Below, piece by piece: positions 47,585 to 56,691 of a DNA stretch of 64,000 nt. The position numbers were made by a program, and so were the translations under genes. Location of the stretch: contig CAVOXY010000024.1 of NCBI GenBank assembly GCA_963700515.1, forward strand, positions 186,001 to 250,000, in the 5' to 3' direction. This stretch comes from JAJRVM01 sp963700515. GTDB lineage: Bacteria > Planctomycetota > Planctomycetia > Pirellulales > Pirellulaceae. The number at the start of each line of letters is the position of its first letter. Position 1 is the stretch's first letter. The notes beneath the pieces were generated by a model. It was not told where the DNA came from, searched no databases, and was given only the letters and a program-made list of their open reading frames with translations.

Positions 47585-48812
47585 ATGTCTCCCAAGTATT
47601 CAAAGCGAAGTTCCAAACAGGATGAAGTGGGCAGTGGTCGCCAGGCGACGACTGGCGAACGACTGCAAAAGGTCTTGGCCGCGGCCGGAGTGGCCAGCAG
47701 GCGGGAGTGCGAAACTCTGATTCTGGAGGGACGCGTCGAGGTGGATCGCGAGACCGTGGCGGTACTGGGAACTCGCGTCGATCCTTTGCAGCAAGAGATT
47801 CGCGTCGATGGGACACCGCTTCCCAAGCCGCGCCAAGTCTATTACCTGGTGAACAAACCGGTGGGTGTCGTGTCGACCAATCGGGATCCGGAAGGACGCA
47901 CACGTGTCGTTGACATGGTCCCGTCGGAGACGCGGCTCTTTACGATTGGGCGACTGGATCGATACAGCGAGGGATTGATCATCCTGACCAACGACGGCGA
48001 GCTCACCAATCAGCTGACGCACCCGCGTTACGGGATTGCCAAGACATATCGCGCCAAGGTAGTCGGTACTCCCACCACAGAAACACTGCAGAAGCTCCGC
48101 GAAGGAGTCCATTTGGCGGAAGGAATGGCCAAGGTTGCCTCGTTGACAGTCCGCAGCCGCCACGCACGCGGGTCGGAACTGGAGATCATTTTGACCGAGG
48201 GACGCAACCGGGAGATTCGGCGGATTCTGGCGAAGGTCGGGCACAAGGTCCAGCAGCTGCGTCGCACGGCCATTGGTCCGATACGATTGGGAAAGCTCGC
48301 GCCCGGTGAGTATCGTCAGCTTACCTTCGATGAGGTGCGGCAGTTGCGGCGGGCCGTGCAGCGGTTTGTGTCGTCCGGTGCGGCGAGCGAAACGGCAGGC
48401 GGCGGGCGCGGCAAGTCGTCTGCCTCGCGAGTTCGCTCCGTGCGTGCCAGTCAGGGCAGCTGCCCGCGCTGGCAAAGCCCCGCGAAAAGGTGGCAAAGTT
48501 GTCCGCGGAAAAGGGGCCGAGCGAGGTTTCGCGACCGACGCGAAGCGGAAAGTGCTCAAGAAAAAACAGGGACCTGCGACCGGCGCGAAAGACGCCGAAG
48601 GGGCCCGGACCGGCACCGTGTTGGACTATGATCAATCGGCCAAAAGGGATCAATCGGCCAACAGCGGTCAATCGACCCCGAGGAAGGGAACCGGTCGGCC
48701 TAATAAGAAATCGGGCGGGACGGGAAGAACCGGCACGTCGAAAACGCGCCGACCCGCTCCCAAAGCAGGCCGCCCCGCTGCGAAAACAGCCAGAAAAGGA
48801 AAGCGTCACTGA
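47585..48812 (+). CDS. rluB: Pseudouridine synthase of the RsuA/RluB family, one frameshift
   Basis: About 408 residues. S4 RNA-binding domain at the N-terminus (RLQKVLAAAGVASRRECETL, ILEGRVEVD), then catalytic core VYYLVNKPVGVVSTNRDPEG, the catalytic Asp in FTIGRLDRYSEGLIILTNDG, YRAKVVGTPTTETLQKLREG and LTEGRNREIRRILAKVGHKV. After residue 265 comes a basic Lys/Arg/Gly/Ala low-complexity tail (KSGGTGRTGTSKTRRPAPKA). The frame changes inside this tail, near 48380-48480. Whether it is RluB or RsuA cannot be told, and RluB is favoured by length. The stop overlaps the pyrK start (TGATG). Confidence 0.88.
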
Positions 48813-49686
48813 TGTGCAATCCGCTCCATGCTCACCACTACGCTGATGCCGCGATTCTGCGACAGGTGGATATCGTGGAGAATGTCGCCGTGGCACGCGA
48901 TACGTATCGAGTGCGGTTTCACTGTGGCGAAATGGCGGAGCAGATTCTGCCGGGCCAGTTCCTCATGGTGCGGTTGGCGGGCTGTGATGACCCGTTAATT
49001 GGCCGCCCACTGGCCGTCTACGACATCGGCCCGGACGTCGCTGGCGAGCCCGCGGCAATCGACCTGATCTACCACGTGAAGGGGAAATTCACCACGAGAC
49101 TGGCGAGCTGCGTTCGGGGGCAACAGCTCACTGTGTGGGGTCCGCTGGGAAATGGTTTTCCACCCCTCGCGTGCGACCATCTGATTATGGTTGCGGGCGG
49201 CGTGGGGCAGACCCCGCTGCTGACTCTTGCTAAAGAGCATCTGGGGCTGCAGCGGTTTGGCAGGCCGCCGCGGGAGACTCCCCGTGTGCCACGCGTCACG
49301 CTCTGTTTTCGGCGCAGTCGGCTGACTTTCTCGCCTGCGTGGCTGATTTTCAAGCACTTGGCCTGGATGTGCAGTTGGCTACCGACGATGGCTCGCGTGG
49401 CCATCACGGCCGCGTCACGGACCTGCTGGAATCGCTGCTGATCGATCGTTCTGACGCGGTGCAGATCGTGAGCTGTGGACCGGTCGCCATGATGCAGCGA
49501 ACCGCCGAGATAGCCGCTCGCTGCGCCGTTCCGTGCTACGTGTCGTTGGAAACACCCATGGCCTGCGGGATCGGTATCTGTTTCACGTGCGTGGCGAAAG
49601 TGCGGGATGAGATGGGCCAGTGGGACTATCAACGTACCTGTGTGGAAGGCCCCATTTTCGACGCCGCCCGAATTGATTGGTCGTAA
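48812..49686 (+). CDS. pyrK: Dihydroorotate dehydrogenase electron-transfer subunit-like protein, one frameshift
   Basis: About 291 residues, a ferredoxin-reductase-like module. FAD domain: FHCGEMAEQILPGQFLMVRL, DPLIGRPLAVYDIG, YHVKGKFTTRLASCVRGQQL. NAD part: HLIMVAGGVGQTPLLTLAKE, then after a shift near 49310 AQSADFLACVADFQALGLDV and VQIVSCGPVAMMQRTAEIAA. C-terminal 2Fe-2S site: ETPMACGIGICFTCVAKVRD and QRTCVEGPIFDA. This fits PyrK, the partner of PyrD type 1B, but pyrD is not in the window, so a related oxidoreductase subunit is possible. Translationally coupled to rluB. Convergent with rpsT. Confidence 0.87.
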
Positions 49687-49827
49687 GGTGGCCCTGAGCC
49701 ACAACCAAACGTGGCTGCGGCGTCTCGCCGCTGTTGCCCGCCCGGGGGCTCACGCATAGTAGCGGCACCGCTTTGAAGTCTGCGGGGGAACAGACGGCCG
49801 ATCGTCCGGTACGACTCGGCTTCCTGA

Positions 49828-49845
49828 AACGGACTGAAGTCCGTT
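49828..49845. repeat. Short palindrome AACGGAC-TGAA-GTCCGTT
   Basis: A perfect 7-bp stem with a four-base loop directly abutting the rpsT stop codon, in the pyrK-rpsT convergent spacer. Followed on the plus strand by CTACG as at 30016. I recall AACGGACTTCAGTCCGTT-type hairpins as common dispersed elements in planctomycete genomes. It may act as a terminator for rpsT. Confidence 0.75.
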
Positions 49846-50145
49846 CTACGTATCGGCCGGCTGATCGGCAGCCGTGTCGCCGCCCTTGGCCAATCGCAGG
49901 AGCTTCTGCAGACGGGATTTTGTACGGGCAGCCGCGTTGGGGTGGAGCAAATTGCGTGCTCCGGCGCGATCGAGTTGACGAGTCAGCAGGCGAAACTGCT
50001 CTTCCGCCTTATCGATTTCCCCCGCTTTGACCGTTTCTCGCACGCGACGCAGCTGGGATCGCAACGCGGTTTTCGCGGATCGGTTGCGAAGTCGACGAAC
50101 CTCATTCTGGCGAAGCCGCTTCTTCGCACTCTTGGTGTTTGGCAT
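49846..50145 (-). CDS. rpsT: 30S ribosomal protein S20
   Basis: 99 residues from ATG 50145. MPNTKSAKKRLRQNEVRRLR, NRSAKTALRSQLRRVRETVK, then LDRAGARNLLHPNAAARTKS and RLQKLLRLAKGG are S20 signatures. Very basic, binds 16S rRNA. The C-terminal tail DTAADQPADT is a short acidic extension. Lies 70 bp downstream of the TPR gene in the same direction. Confidence 0.95.
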   Translation of the reverse strand: MPNTKSAKKRLRQNEVRRLRNRSAKTALRSQLRRVRETVKAGEIDKAEEQFRLLTRQLDRAGARNLLHPNAAARTKSRLQKLLRLAKGGDTAADQPADT

Positions 50146-50215
50146 AGCTGGGCTGATTCCTGGTTTGTGGGGTTGAGCTGCTCTCTTATTGTCTATCCCT
50201 TTACGCAGCAACGTG

Positions 50216-51589
50216 TTATGGATTCACGTCCCGGTTGGCGGAGTCGTCTTCACTACCAGGATCAACTTGCTGCGGAGGCAAAAAGTCGTTGGAGAATCCA
50301 TCTTTATGGCGAATCAAATCGATTTTGTCTAGGTGTCGGGGCAAGTCTTTGTAGTCGGGGTGGCCGAGTGCCAGTCGTCTCAGATAGCCGTCCGCCTTTC
50401 CCACTTCGTTGAGCTGCAGTGCGAGGACCCCGGCACGGTAGAGGGCCTGTTGCTCGATAGCATCGAACGGGGGGGAGGCGGAGACCACACGTGCCGCTTT
50501 CTCGTAGCAAGCCAGTGCCGTGGCGAATTGGCGCTGATACTGCCGACATTCTCCCAGTTCGACGGCTGCTTCGCATTGCCCGGGGAAGTCGTCCGGGATG
50601 TCCTCGAGCGTGTGACACGCTTCGGCGAAATTCCCGACTTGTTTCAAACGGCGAGCCAATCTGAGTTTCCAGACATGGTCAGCTGGGTATCGGCGACAGC
50701 GCGCACCGTATACTTCGATTTCACGCCGCACCAGATCGGCTTGCAGGTCGTCGACTAATTGCTGTGCCTCGGGGCTGGAATCCGCGTCGGCTCGGCAACA
50801 TCCCTGTTCCAGGCGGTGCCGTGCCAACTCGAGGTCCAAGTCTTCCAGCTTCTCGCGCAACCGAACGTCTCCAGGACATGCCTGAGCTGCTCGCCGCAGC
50901 AGTTGCACGGCGGCCTGTGTTTGATTCTGTGTGCGGAGCGTTTCAGCGTGCGAGAGCACGGCATCCGCGTCGGACGGATCGAGCTCGCCGGGCAGTAGGG
51001 CAGGGGAGTCCGCGGCGGAGGTCGGGGACACGCCGATATCGATGCGACACGCTTGGCGAGCGGAGCGATCGTCCGGCGCTAGCTCGAGGACACGTTCCCA
51101 GCAACGCTGGGCTTGATCGAACAAGCCGAGACGACTCAGCGACTGTGCGCAGCGGCGTTGTATGGTCACGTCGTTGGGACGCGTGCTGCTGGCCAACATC
51201 CAGTACCGCAGGGCCACATCTGAGTGCCCCAGTTGCATGCAGGCTTCACCCAGACCGCACAGAACAAACGAGTCCGTTGGGCGGAGCACGATCAACGGTA
51301 GGCCAAGCTGCACGAGCCGCGGCCAGGCTGCCGCCCGAGCAGCTTGGGCGAACGCCAGACGCCGCCAAAGGCCTCGCCACCAGAAGCGTGCAGGTCGGAC
51401 GCGTCGGAGTACCTGCAGAAATGTCTCGACAAAAATCAGATTGCCGGGGTCTTCCAGCACGCATTGCAGCAGCAGTCTCCGAGCGGTCAGCAGATCAGGG
51501 TGGCGCTGCGAGCACAAGGCGAACGCACGTTGGTATCGCGCCGTCAATGCTCGCGAAGTTCTGGGGGGCTGATCCGCGTTGTGAGTCAT
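50216..51589 (-). CDS. Tetratricopeptide-repeat protein
   Basis: 457 residues, no signal peptide visible, intact. Helical repeats include SFVLCGLGEACMQLGHSDVA, RCAQSLSRLGLFDQAQRCWE, VLSHAETLRTQNQTQAAVQL, RLARRLKQVGNFAEACHTLE and QALYRAGVLALQLNEVGKAD, so six or more TPR units. The C-terminus is disordered and acidic (VDPGSEDDSANRDVNP). A scaffold of unknown partners. It starts a short operon with rpsT, and an array of Cys-free repeats near 51766-51823 lies upstream. Confidence 0.75.
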   Translation of the reverse strand: MTHNADQPPRTSRALTARYQRAFALCSQRHPDLLTARRLLLQCVLEDPGNLIFVETFLQVLRRVRPARFWWRGLWRRLAFAQAARAAAWPRLVQLGLPLIVLRPTDSFVLCGLGEACMQLGHSDVALRYWMLASSTRPNDVTIQRRCAQSLSRLGLFDQAQRCWERVLELAPDDRSARQACRIDIGVSPTSAADSPALLPGELDPSDADAVLSHAETLRTQNQTQAAVQLLRRAAQACPGDVRLREKLEDLDLELARHRLEQGCCRADADSSPEAQQLVDDLQADLVRREIEVYGARCRRYPADHVWKLRLARRLKQVGNFAEACHTLEDIPDDFPGQCEAAVELGECRQYQRQFATALACYEKAARVVSASPPFDAIEQQALYRAGVLALQLNEVGKADGYLRRLALGHPDYKDLPRHLDKIDLIRHKDGFSNDFLPPQQVDPGSEDDSANRDVNP

Positions 51590-51937
51590 CGCTAAGTCGC
51601 CAAGGCAGTCGGCCAGTTCTGCCGAAGGGATTTTACAGGGCCGTGCCGCTGCCAGCGTGATTCGGGAGTGCTGGAGCGGTGGACGGCCGGCATGCCAGAT
51701 TCAAGTTCCGTTTCGCTCGCTGGGAGGCTGAACAGTTACCTCAATACCCGATCGCTCCCATGCTCCATTACTCCATCTCCATTACTCCCATGCTCCATTA
51801 CTCCCATCCTCCCATCCTCCCTGGTCCTGGCATCGTGGCTTGCAGAAACACGCCGCACTCGGTACCAATTGTAGCGGTGAGTCCAGGCAAGTCTCGAGTG
51901 GCTGCGGGGTGAATCCCGCCCGGGTGAGAATCGCTTC
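51590..51937. other. Intergenic between divergent TPR and cobA-hemD genes, 348 bp
   Basis: Promoter region for both genes. It contains the repeat at 51766-51823. I looked for a cobalamin riboswitch because cobA follows, but no B12-box-like sequence is visible. The GGTGAATCCCGCCCGGGTGA at 51907 is only a local palindrome. Confidence 0.4.
51766..51823. repeat. CTCCATT/ACTCCCAT tandem repeat
   Basis: Degenerate units of 14-15 bp (CTCCATTACTCCCATG) that are pairs of heptamer-like pieces, in the spacer upstream of cobA-hemD. Less regular than the other arrays but of the same general composition. Confidence 0.75.
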
Positions 51938-53456
51938 ATGTCAGGAAAACAGTCTGGTGGTTGCGGAAAAGTATATTTGGTGGGAGCCGGTCCCGGTGCC
52001 CCGGGACTCATCACGCTGCGCGGCGTCGAGGTCTTACGGCGGGCCGACGTGGTACTCTACGACTACCTGGTGAACCCGCGAATTTTACAGCACGCGACGG
52101 AGCGAGCGGAGTGCATTTGTCTGGGCCGACATGGCGGAACGCGGATCTGGTCGCAAGAAGAAATCAACGACAAGATTGTCGAGCTGGCCCGGCAGGGGCG
52201 GACGGTAGTGCGGCTCAAGGGAGGAGATCCGGCGGTGTTTGCCCGTGGTGCCGAAGAAATCGAGACGCTGGTGGAGCACCGCATTCCCTTCGAGATTGTG
52301 CCAGGGATAACAGCCGCCTTGGCGGCCGGGAGCTATGCGGGGGTGCCGATCACGCATCGCGATTGCGCTTCGGCCGTGGCCCTGGTCACGGGCCAGGAAA
52401 TTGGGTCCAAGACGGCACCGAGCCTGGATTATGTGAGCCTGGCGCAATTTCCGGGGACGTTGGTGATCTATATGGGAGTGACAACCGCCGCGACGTGGAC
52501 GCGGTCCCTGATGGAAGGGGGGATGTCTCCCGAGACGCCCGCCATGATTGTGCGCCGCTGCAGTTTCCCCAATCAGCAGTCATTCCGCTGCAAGCTCGGC
52601 GAGGTGGCGGATCGGTTGGGGAGTTCCCACCGGATTCGACCTCCGGTGGTCGTGGTGCTGGGGGCCGTCGCTGCCCTGCCACCGGATTGGGCCTGGTTCG
52701 AGCAGCGTCCACTGTTCGGCCAGAAAGTGCTCGTTACGCGGCCCGCTCAGCAGGCTGCGGATTTAGGCGATCTGCTGGAGGATGCGGGCGCCGAGGTGCT
52801 GCTGCAACCGGCCATCGAAGTACGCGAACCGCCCGACTGGGCTCCGGTGGATGCCGCCCTGTCCCGGCTCGATCAGTTCGACTGGTTGGTTTTCTCGAGT
52901 GCCAATGGAGTAAACGCACTGCTCCAGCGACTTGAGTCGATTGGTCGTGACTTGCGGGCCCTCGGATCCATTCGTTTGGCAGCCATCGGACCAGCGACGG
53001 TGGACGCCCTAAATGCTTATCACCTGCGAGTAGATCGGCAGCCCGAGCGTTTCCAGGCTGAGGATCTGGCCGATGTGCTCGCAGCAGAGGCACAGGGGAA
53101 ACACTTCTTGCTGGCGCGCGCCAGTCGCGGTCGCGAGGTGTTGGCGCAGCGGTTGCTGGCGGCTGGAGGCAAGGTCACACAGGTCGTCGCTTACGAAAGC
53201 GTCGACGTCAGCACACCAGATACCGATCTCGCGGCTGCCATGCACCAAGGGGAGATCCACTGGACGACCGTGACCAGTTCCGCCATTGCCCGGTCCCTGA
53301 ACAACTCTGTTCTCCCGCGATCTGGCCAAGACACGTCTGGCCAGTATCAGTCCGATCACGTCAGCCACTCTGCGCGAGTTGGGGTGGGAGCCTGCCGTGG
53401 AAGCACACGAGGCAACCATGTCCAGCATGGTGGAAGCGATTTTGAGTAGTGAGTAG
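51938..53456 (+). CDS. cobA-hemD: Uroporphyrinogen-III C-methyltransferase/uroporphyrinogen-III synthase fusion, one frameshift
   Basis: About 505 residues. SUMT half: VYLVGAGPGAPGLITLRGVE, VVRLKGGDPAVFARGAEEIE, VPGITAALAAGSYAGVPITH, PPVVVVLGAVAAL. HemD half from about residue 270: VLVTRPAQQAADLGDLLEDA, WLVFSSANGVNALLQRLESI, LLARASRGREVLAQRLLAAG. The first domain makes precorrin-2/sirohydrochlorin precursor, the second closes the tetrapyrrole ring. After a shift near 53310 the true C-terminus is RDLAKTRLASISPITSATLR and then MSSMVEAILSSE, whose stop (53454-53456) lies inside the GTGAGTA array. Without the correction the frame ends at 53449. Confidence 0.92.
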
Positions 53457-53548
53457 TGAGTAGCGGAGCTTGAGCAGAGACCCTCACTACTCGAGCCTCA
53501 CTACTCCACCCTCACTACTCACTACTCACTACTCACTACTCACTACCG
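53444..53548. repeat. Inverted heptamer arrays between convergent genes (copy D)
   Basis: Left arm: AGTAGTGAGTAGTGAGTAG at 53445-53463, covering the cobA-hemD stop. Right arm: about 60 bases of CTCACTACTCACTA with degenerate units at 53481-53547, covering the stop of the toroid gene on the other strand. The arms are reverse complements over about 19 bp and would form a long hairpin, so a bidirectional terminator is a reasonable guess. Confidence 0.88.
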
Positions 53549-54595
53549 CTGGTAGATCGGCAAGTAGGCCCTGTCCAGCTGGAGCATGATCAGATTGCAG
53601 GAGGTCACATAGACGGGGGCGATATTGCCGATCCAGCTCCCATCACTTTTCTGCTCGCTGGCAATTCGTGCGTAGAGCTTATCGCGGAATGGGGCCCACT
53701 CATCGAGCCCTTGCCGATAGACGACTTGTGCGTAATACAAATACGTGTAATGCCAATGCCCGAAAGAGCGGACGGAATCGCCGATGGTGTACAGGTTCTT
53801 CTTGCAGTAGTCGAGCATGGGCGGCACTTGCTCGCTATCGTAGTCGCCGGCATTGTAGAGTGCGGCCAGGGCGGCGGCCGTGATGGCCGGACGCGAACTG
53901 CCGCGATTCGTGGAGCTATAGGAAATCCCACCGTCCGGGTTCTTGCAACCGTAGATGTACTTCTTGGCTTGTTCGATCACTTCTGCCGGTACGGCGATTC
54001 CAGCGTTCCGGCAACCGCGCAGTCCCTGTACCTGTGTGATCGTCGTCGAACCTTCGTCAAAGTTGTTTCCGTCCTTGGCACTCACGTAGCCCCAACCGCC
54101 CGAACGGGTTTGAGCCTGACCACTGAATTCGACCGCTTTGGCCAGTGTCCGCACCAACTCGTCTCGGCGGTCCATGTCTTCTTCCTCACCCAGGACTTGG
54201 GAGAGAAACAACATGGCGAAGCCGTGCCCATACGTGTAGCGATTGTCGAGCGTGGGATCACCAATGAGGCCGTTCGAACGACTCTTCGCAATCAAATAGT
54301 CCACCGTTCGCCGAATGTTGCGGGCGTAGGGACCTTGCGTGGTCGTTGACCCGGAACAGATCAAAGCGGTGCCGGCCAGCGCGGCCATCGCCGTGGGATA
54401 CATATTGGCGCCCCAGTGACCCAAGGAAGACTGCGAGCGACTGAGCCATTGCAGTCCTTGCGTAATGGACTTCTCCCAAGCTGGATTTCGCTTGGCGGCC
54501 CGCGCCCAACGAGCGGGGGCTGTGCCCAAGGCCGCTCCTCCCGCCAAGGCCGCGAGCGTCCGCAGGGCGGTCCGACGTGAGATGGGCTGATCCAT
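53543..54595 (-). CDS. Tat-exported alpha/alpha-toroid (squalene cyclase/prenyltransferase-like) protein
   Basis: 350 residues, intact. N-terminal twin-arginine signal: MDQPISRRTALRTLAALAGG, then ALGTAPARWARAA. The mature protein consists of paired helices and QW-like turns: ITQGLQWLSRSQSSLGHWGA, TRSGGWGYVSAKDGNNFDEG, KNPDGGISYSSTNRG, SEQKSDGSWIGNIAPVYVTS. These are features of the squalene-cyclase/prenyltransferase toroid. I see no DxDD protonation motif, so cyclase activity is doubtful. Its stop codon lies in the heptamer array shared with cobA-hemD. TatC encoded at 43823 could export it. Confidence 0.82.
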   Translation of the reverse strand: MDQPISRRTALRTLAALAGGAALGTAPARWARAAKRNPAWEKSITQGLQWLSRSQSSLGHWGANMYPTAMAALAGTALICSGSTTTQGPYARNIRRTVDYLIAKSRSNGLIGDPTLDNRYTYGHGFAMLFLSQVLGEEEDMDRRDELVRTLAKAVEFSGQAQTRSGGWGYVSAKDGNNFDEGSTTITQVQGLRGCRNAGIAVPAEVIEQAKKYIYGCKNPDGGISYSSTNRGSSRPAITAAALAALYNAGDYDSEQVPPMLDYCKKNLYTIGDSVRSFGHWHYTYLYYAQVVYRQGLDEWAPFRDKLYARIASEQKSDGSWIGNIAPVYVTSCNLIMLQLDRAYLPIYQR

Positions 54596-55027
54596 GATGC
54601 GGTTCTCCAGACGTCCAGTGGTTGCCGATTTCCAGGCTGACTCGATGGTGGCAGCAACTCAGACGGCCTGCCCCGGCAGGCAATCCGGTACCGACAAGGT
54701 TACAGGTGGGACGTAGCCGAAGGATCTACACCCCCCCGAAGTTTTTGCTGCTGCGGCTTCGGACTGCAACATCGGTTCCTGGTCTGCTGAGCTGCCCAGC
54801 CCCGATCAGATCCCGATCGCCAGTACGTTACTCATCGCACACAGAAGTATACAGCGTAGCGGCCGGCTTGACCTGCCCGTGGCAGGCGGGTGCACCCTGC
54901 ATTTGCCGCCAAGGATTACAGTGTGGTTTGGGAGTGCCCGCAGGCGAGCCGGGCGGCGTCACCGGTACACCACGCGTTGCGGTTCCACAGTGACGAGAAA
55001 AACGTTTCACCTGGAAACGCAATGGGG
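54596..55027. other. Intergenic, 432 bp
   Basis: Upstream of the toroid gene and downstream of a small membrane-protein gene, both on the minus strand. Should include the toroid promoter. No repeat or conserved motif is evident, and a plus-strand frame of about 370 bp lacks protein-like character. Confidence 0.35.
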
Positions 55028-55210
55028 TCAGTCCTGCTCTCGCAGAGTCGCCCAACTGAGGAAACCGAGGCCCAGGGCGCACACGACGAACATGGCGTCC
55101 ATGAAGCCGTTGACGCGGTTGAAAGGAAACGCCACCGCAAGGTCGAGCAGGAAGAGCACCAGTATGAGAATGGCAATTACCATTCCCGTCATACAAAGAA
55201 CCTTGGGCAT
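55028..55210 (-). CDS. Small two-helix membrane protein
   Basis: 60 residues starting MPKVLCMTGMVIAILILVLF at 55210. Two transmembrane helices separated by a short polar loop (AFPFNRVNGFMDAM), ending GLGFLSWATLREQD. I recall similar small proteins starting MPKVLCMTGM in planctomycetes, unknown function. Isolated on the minus strand. Confidence 0.68.
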   Translation of the reverse strand: MPKVLCMTGMVIAILILVLFLLDLAVAFPFNRVNGFMDAMFVVCALGLGFLSWATLREQD

Positions 55211-55521
55211 GCGGAGCGTCCTTGAGAGGTGAACAGCTTGACCCACCGTAGTTTTCCCTAAATTGATACCTCAGCTAGTATAATTCATCATTTCTAGCTG
55301 TCATCCGCCCATCTGATTTCACTTTGGAGAAGATTGTCGGGACTTGGCAGCGCTAATGACTGTATCGGTTACATCGATTGTGCGGGCCGAATCGGCTCTG
55401 TTGTTGTGAATCTGCGGCTCGGGTGGGTAGGCCACCTACCACCACCTCAGGGCGTCGCGGATGTGCAGTAGACTGCTAGAATAACCCACTTTGGACCATT
55501 TTGCATCCGGATTATGGACGA
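55211..55521. other. Intergenic, 311 bp
   Basis: Divergent region between the small membrane-protein gene and the aminotransferase. AT-richer at 55258-55300, consistent with a promoter, but no boxes can be claimed. No other feature. Confidence 0.35.
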
Positions 55522-56691
55522 ATGCCAGATAACTTGTCGACCAATGAGCCGTGGATTCAGCTGCGCCGCCAGATGCCGGTCGCCCAGCGGTATGCCTATC
55601 TGGACCACGCTGCAGTGGCCCCTCTTCCAGCTCCAGCGAGGGATGTGATTACTTCGTGGAGTCAGGGGGCGGCGGAGTCGGGTGATGTGCATTGGCTGGA
55701 TTGGGCAGAGGACGTGGAACGCACACGCCGACTCTGTTCGACGCTGCTTGGCTCGCGCCCCGAGCATCTTGCGTTCGTCCACAACACGACGGCCGGGATC
55801 GGTCTGGTGGCGGAGGGGTTTCCCTGGCGAGCGGGAGACAATGTCGTGACGCTGGCCAACGAGTTTCCTTCCAACTTGTATCCGTGGATGAACTTGCGCG
55901 AGCGCGGCGTCGAAGCGCGTCTGGTGCCGATCGAGCGGGGACGCGTCGAATGGGAGGAGATTCTGCAGCGGTGTGATGAGCGGACGCGGTTGATTTCGGT
56001 GAGCTGGGTGGGGTATGCCAGCGGCTGGCGGATGGACGTGGGTTCGCTGGTCCGGCGGGCGCACGAGCAGGGGATCCTCGTGTTTCTGGATGCGATTCAG
56101 GGGCTGGGCGTCTTTCCCATGGACGTGGTTGACACGGCAGTGGACTTTCTGGCCGCCGACGGTCACAAGTGGATGTTGGGACCGGAGGGGGCCGGCATAT
56201 TCTACATTCGGCCGGAGCATTTGGACCTGCTCCATCCGATCGGCGTCGGTTGGAACAGTGTTGTGCAGGCGAACGATTTCGACAAGATCGAATTAAATCT
56301 TCGTCCCGAGGCCCGCCGTTTTGAAGGCGGCTCGCAGAATATGGTGGGAGTCATGGCGTTGGGTGCGAGCCTGCGGATGTTGGCCGACAGTGGGTTGGCG
56401 TCGGGAGAATCGACCATTGCCCACCGCGTCTTGGCCATCACGGACTATGCGTGTTCTCGCTTGCAGGAGGTGGGGGCGTGCGTGGTGAGCCAGCGGGAGG
56501 GAGAGCGACGGTCTGGAATCGTGGCTTTTCACCTGCCCGGTCACGATTCAAGAGAGTTGCGTGCCGCATGCTTGCGCGCAGGAGTCGTACTGAGTTGCCG
56601 GGGAGGAAATCTGCGAATCAGTCCGCACGCGTACACGAATCAGGAAGACATTGAACGACTGATGGAAGTCATCCAGGCGGCTCTGGCCTGA
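55522..56691 (+). CDS. Class V aminotransferase (cysteine desulfurase-like)
   Basis: 389 residues from ATG 55522. A TTG at 55501 is an alternative. PLP enzyme, fold type I: N-terminal YAYLDHAAVAPLPAPARDVI, then LAFVHNTTAGIGLVAEGFPW, ISVSWVGYASGWRMDVGSLV, LVFLDAIQGLGVFPMDVV with the cofactor Asp and Gln, and the Schiff-base Lys in LAADGHKWMLGPEGAGIFYI. The C-terminal HAYTNQEDIERLMEVI is typical. Whether it is a true desulfurase, kynureninase-like or isopenicillin-epimerase-like enzyme is unclear, and no Cys loop stands out. Intact, no operon partner. Confidence 0.87.
   Translation: MPDNLSTNEPWIQLRRQMPVAQRYAYLDHAAVAPLPAPARDVITSWSQGAAESGDVHWLDWAEDVERTRRLCSTLLGSRPEHLAFVHNTTAGIGLVAEGFPWRAGDNVVTLANEFPSNLYPWMNLRERGVEARLVPIERGRVEWEEILQRCDERTRLISVSWVGYASGWRMDVGSLVRRAHEQGILVFLDAIQGLGVFPMDVVDTAVDFLAADGHKWMLGPEGAGIFYIRPEHLDLLHPIGVGWNSVVQANDFDKIELNLRPEARRFEGGSQNMVGVMALGASLRMLADSGLASGESTIAHRVLAITDYACSRLQEVGACVVSQREGERRSGIVAFHLPGHDSRELRAACLRAGVVLSCRGGNLRISPHAYTNQEDIERLMEVIQAALA

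Noticed and set aside
51880..51937. Cobalamin riboswitch upstream of cobA-hemD
   Set aside because: No B12-box or supporting stems visible, and only a short local palindrome is present.
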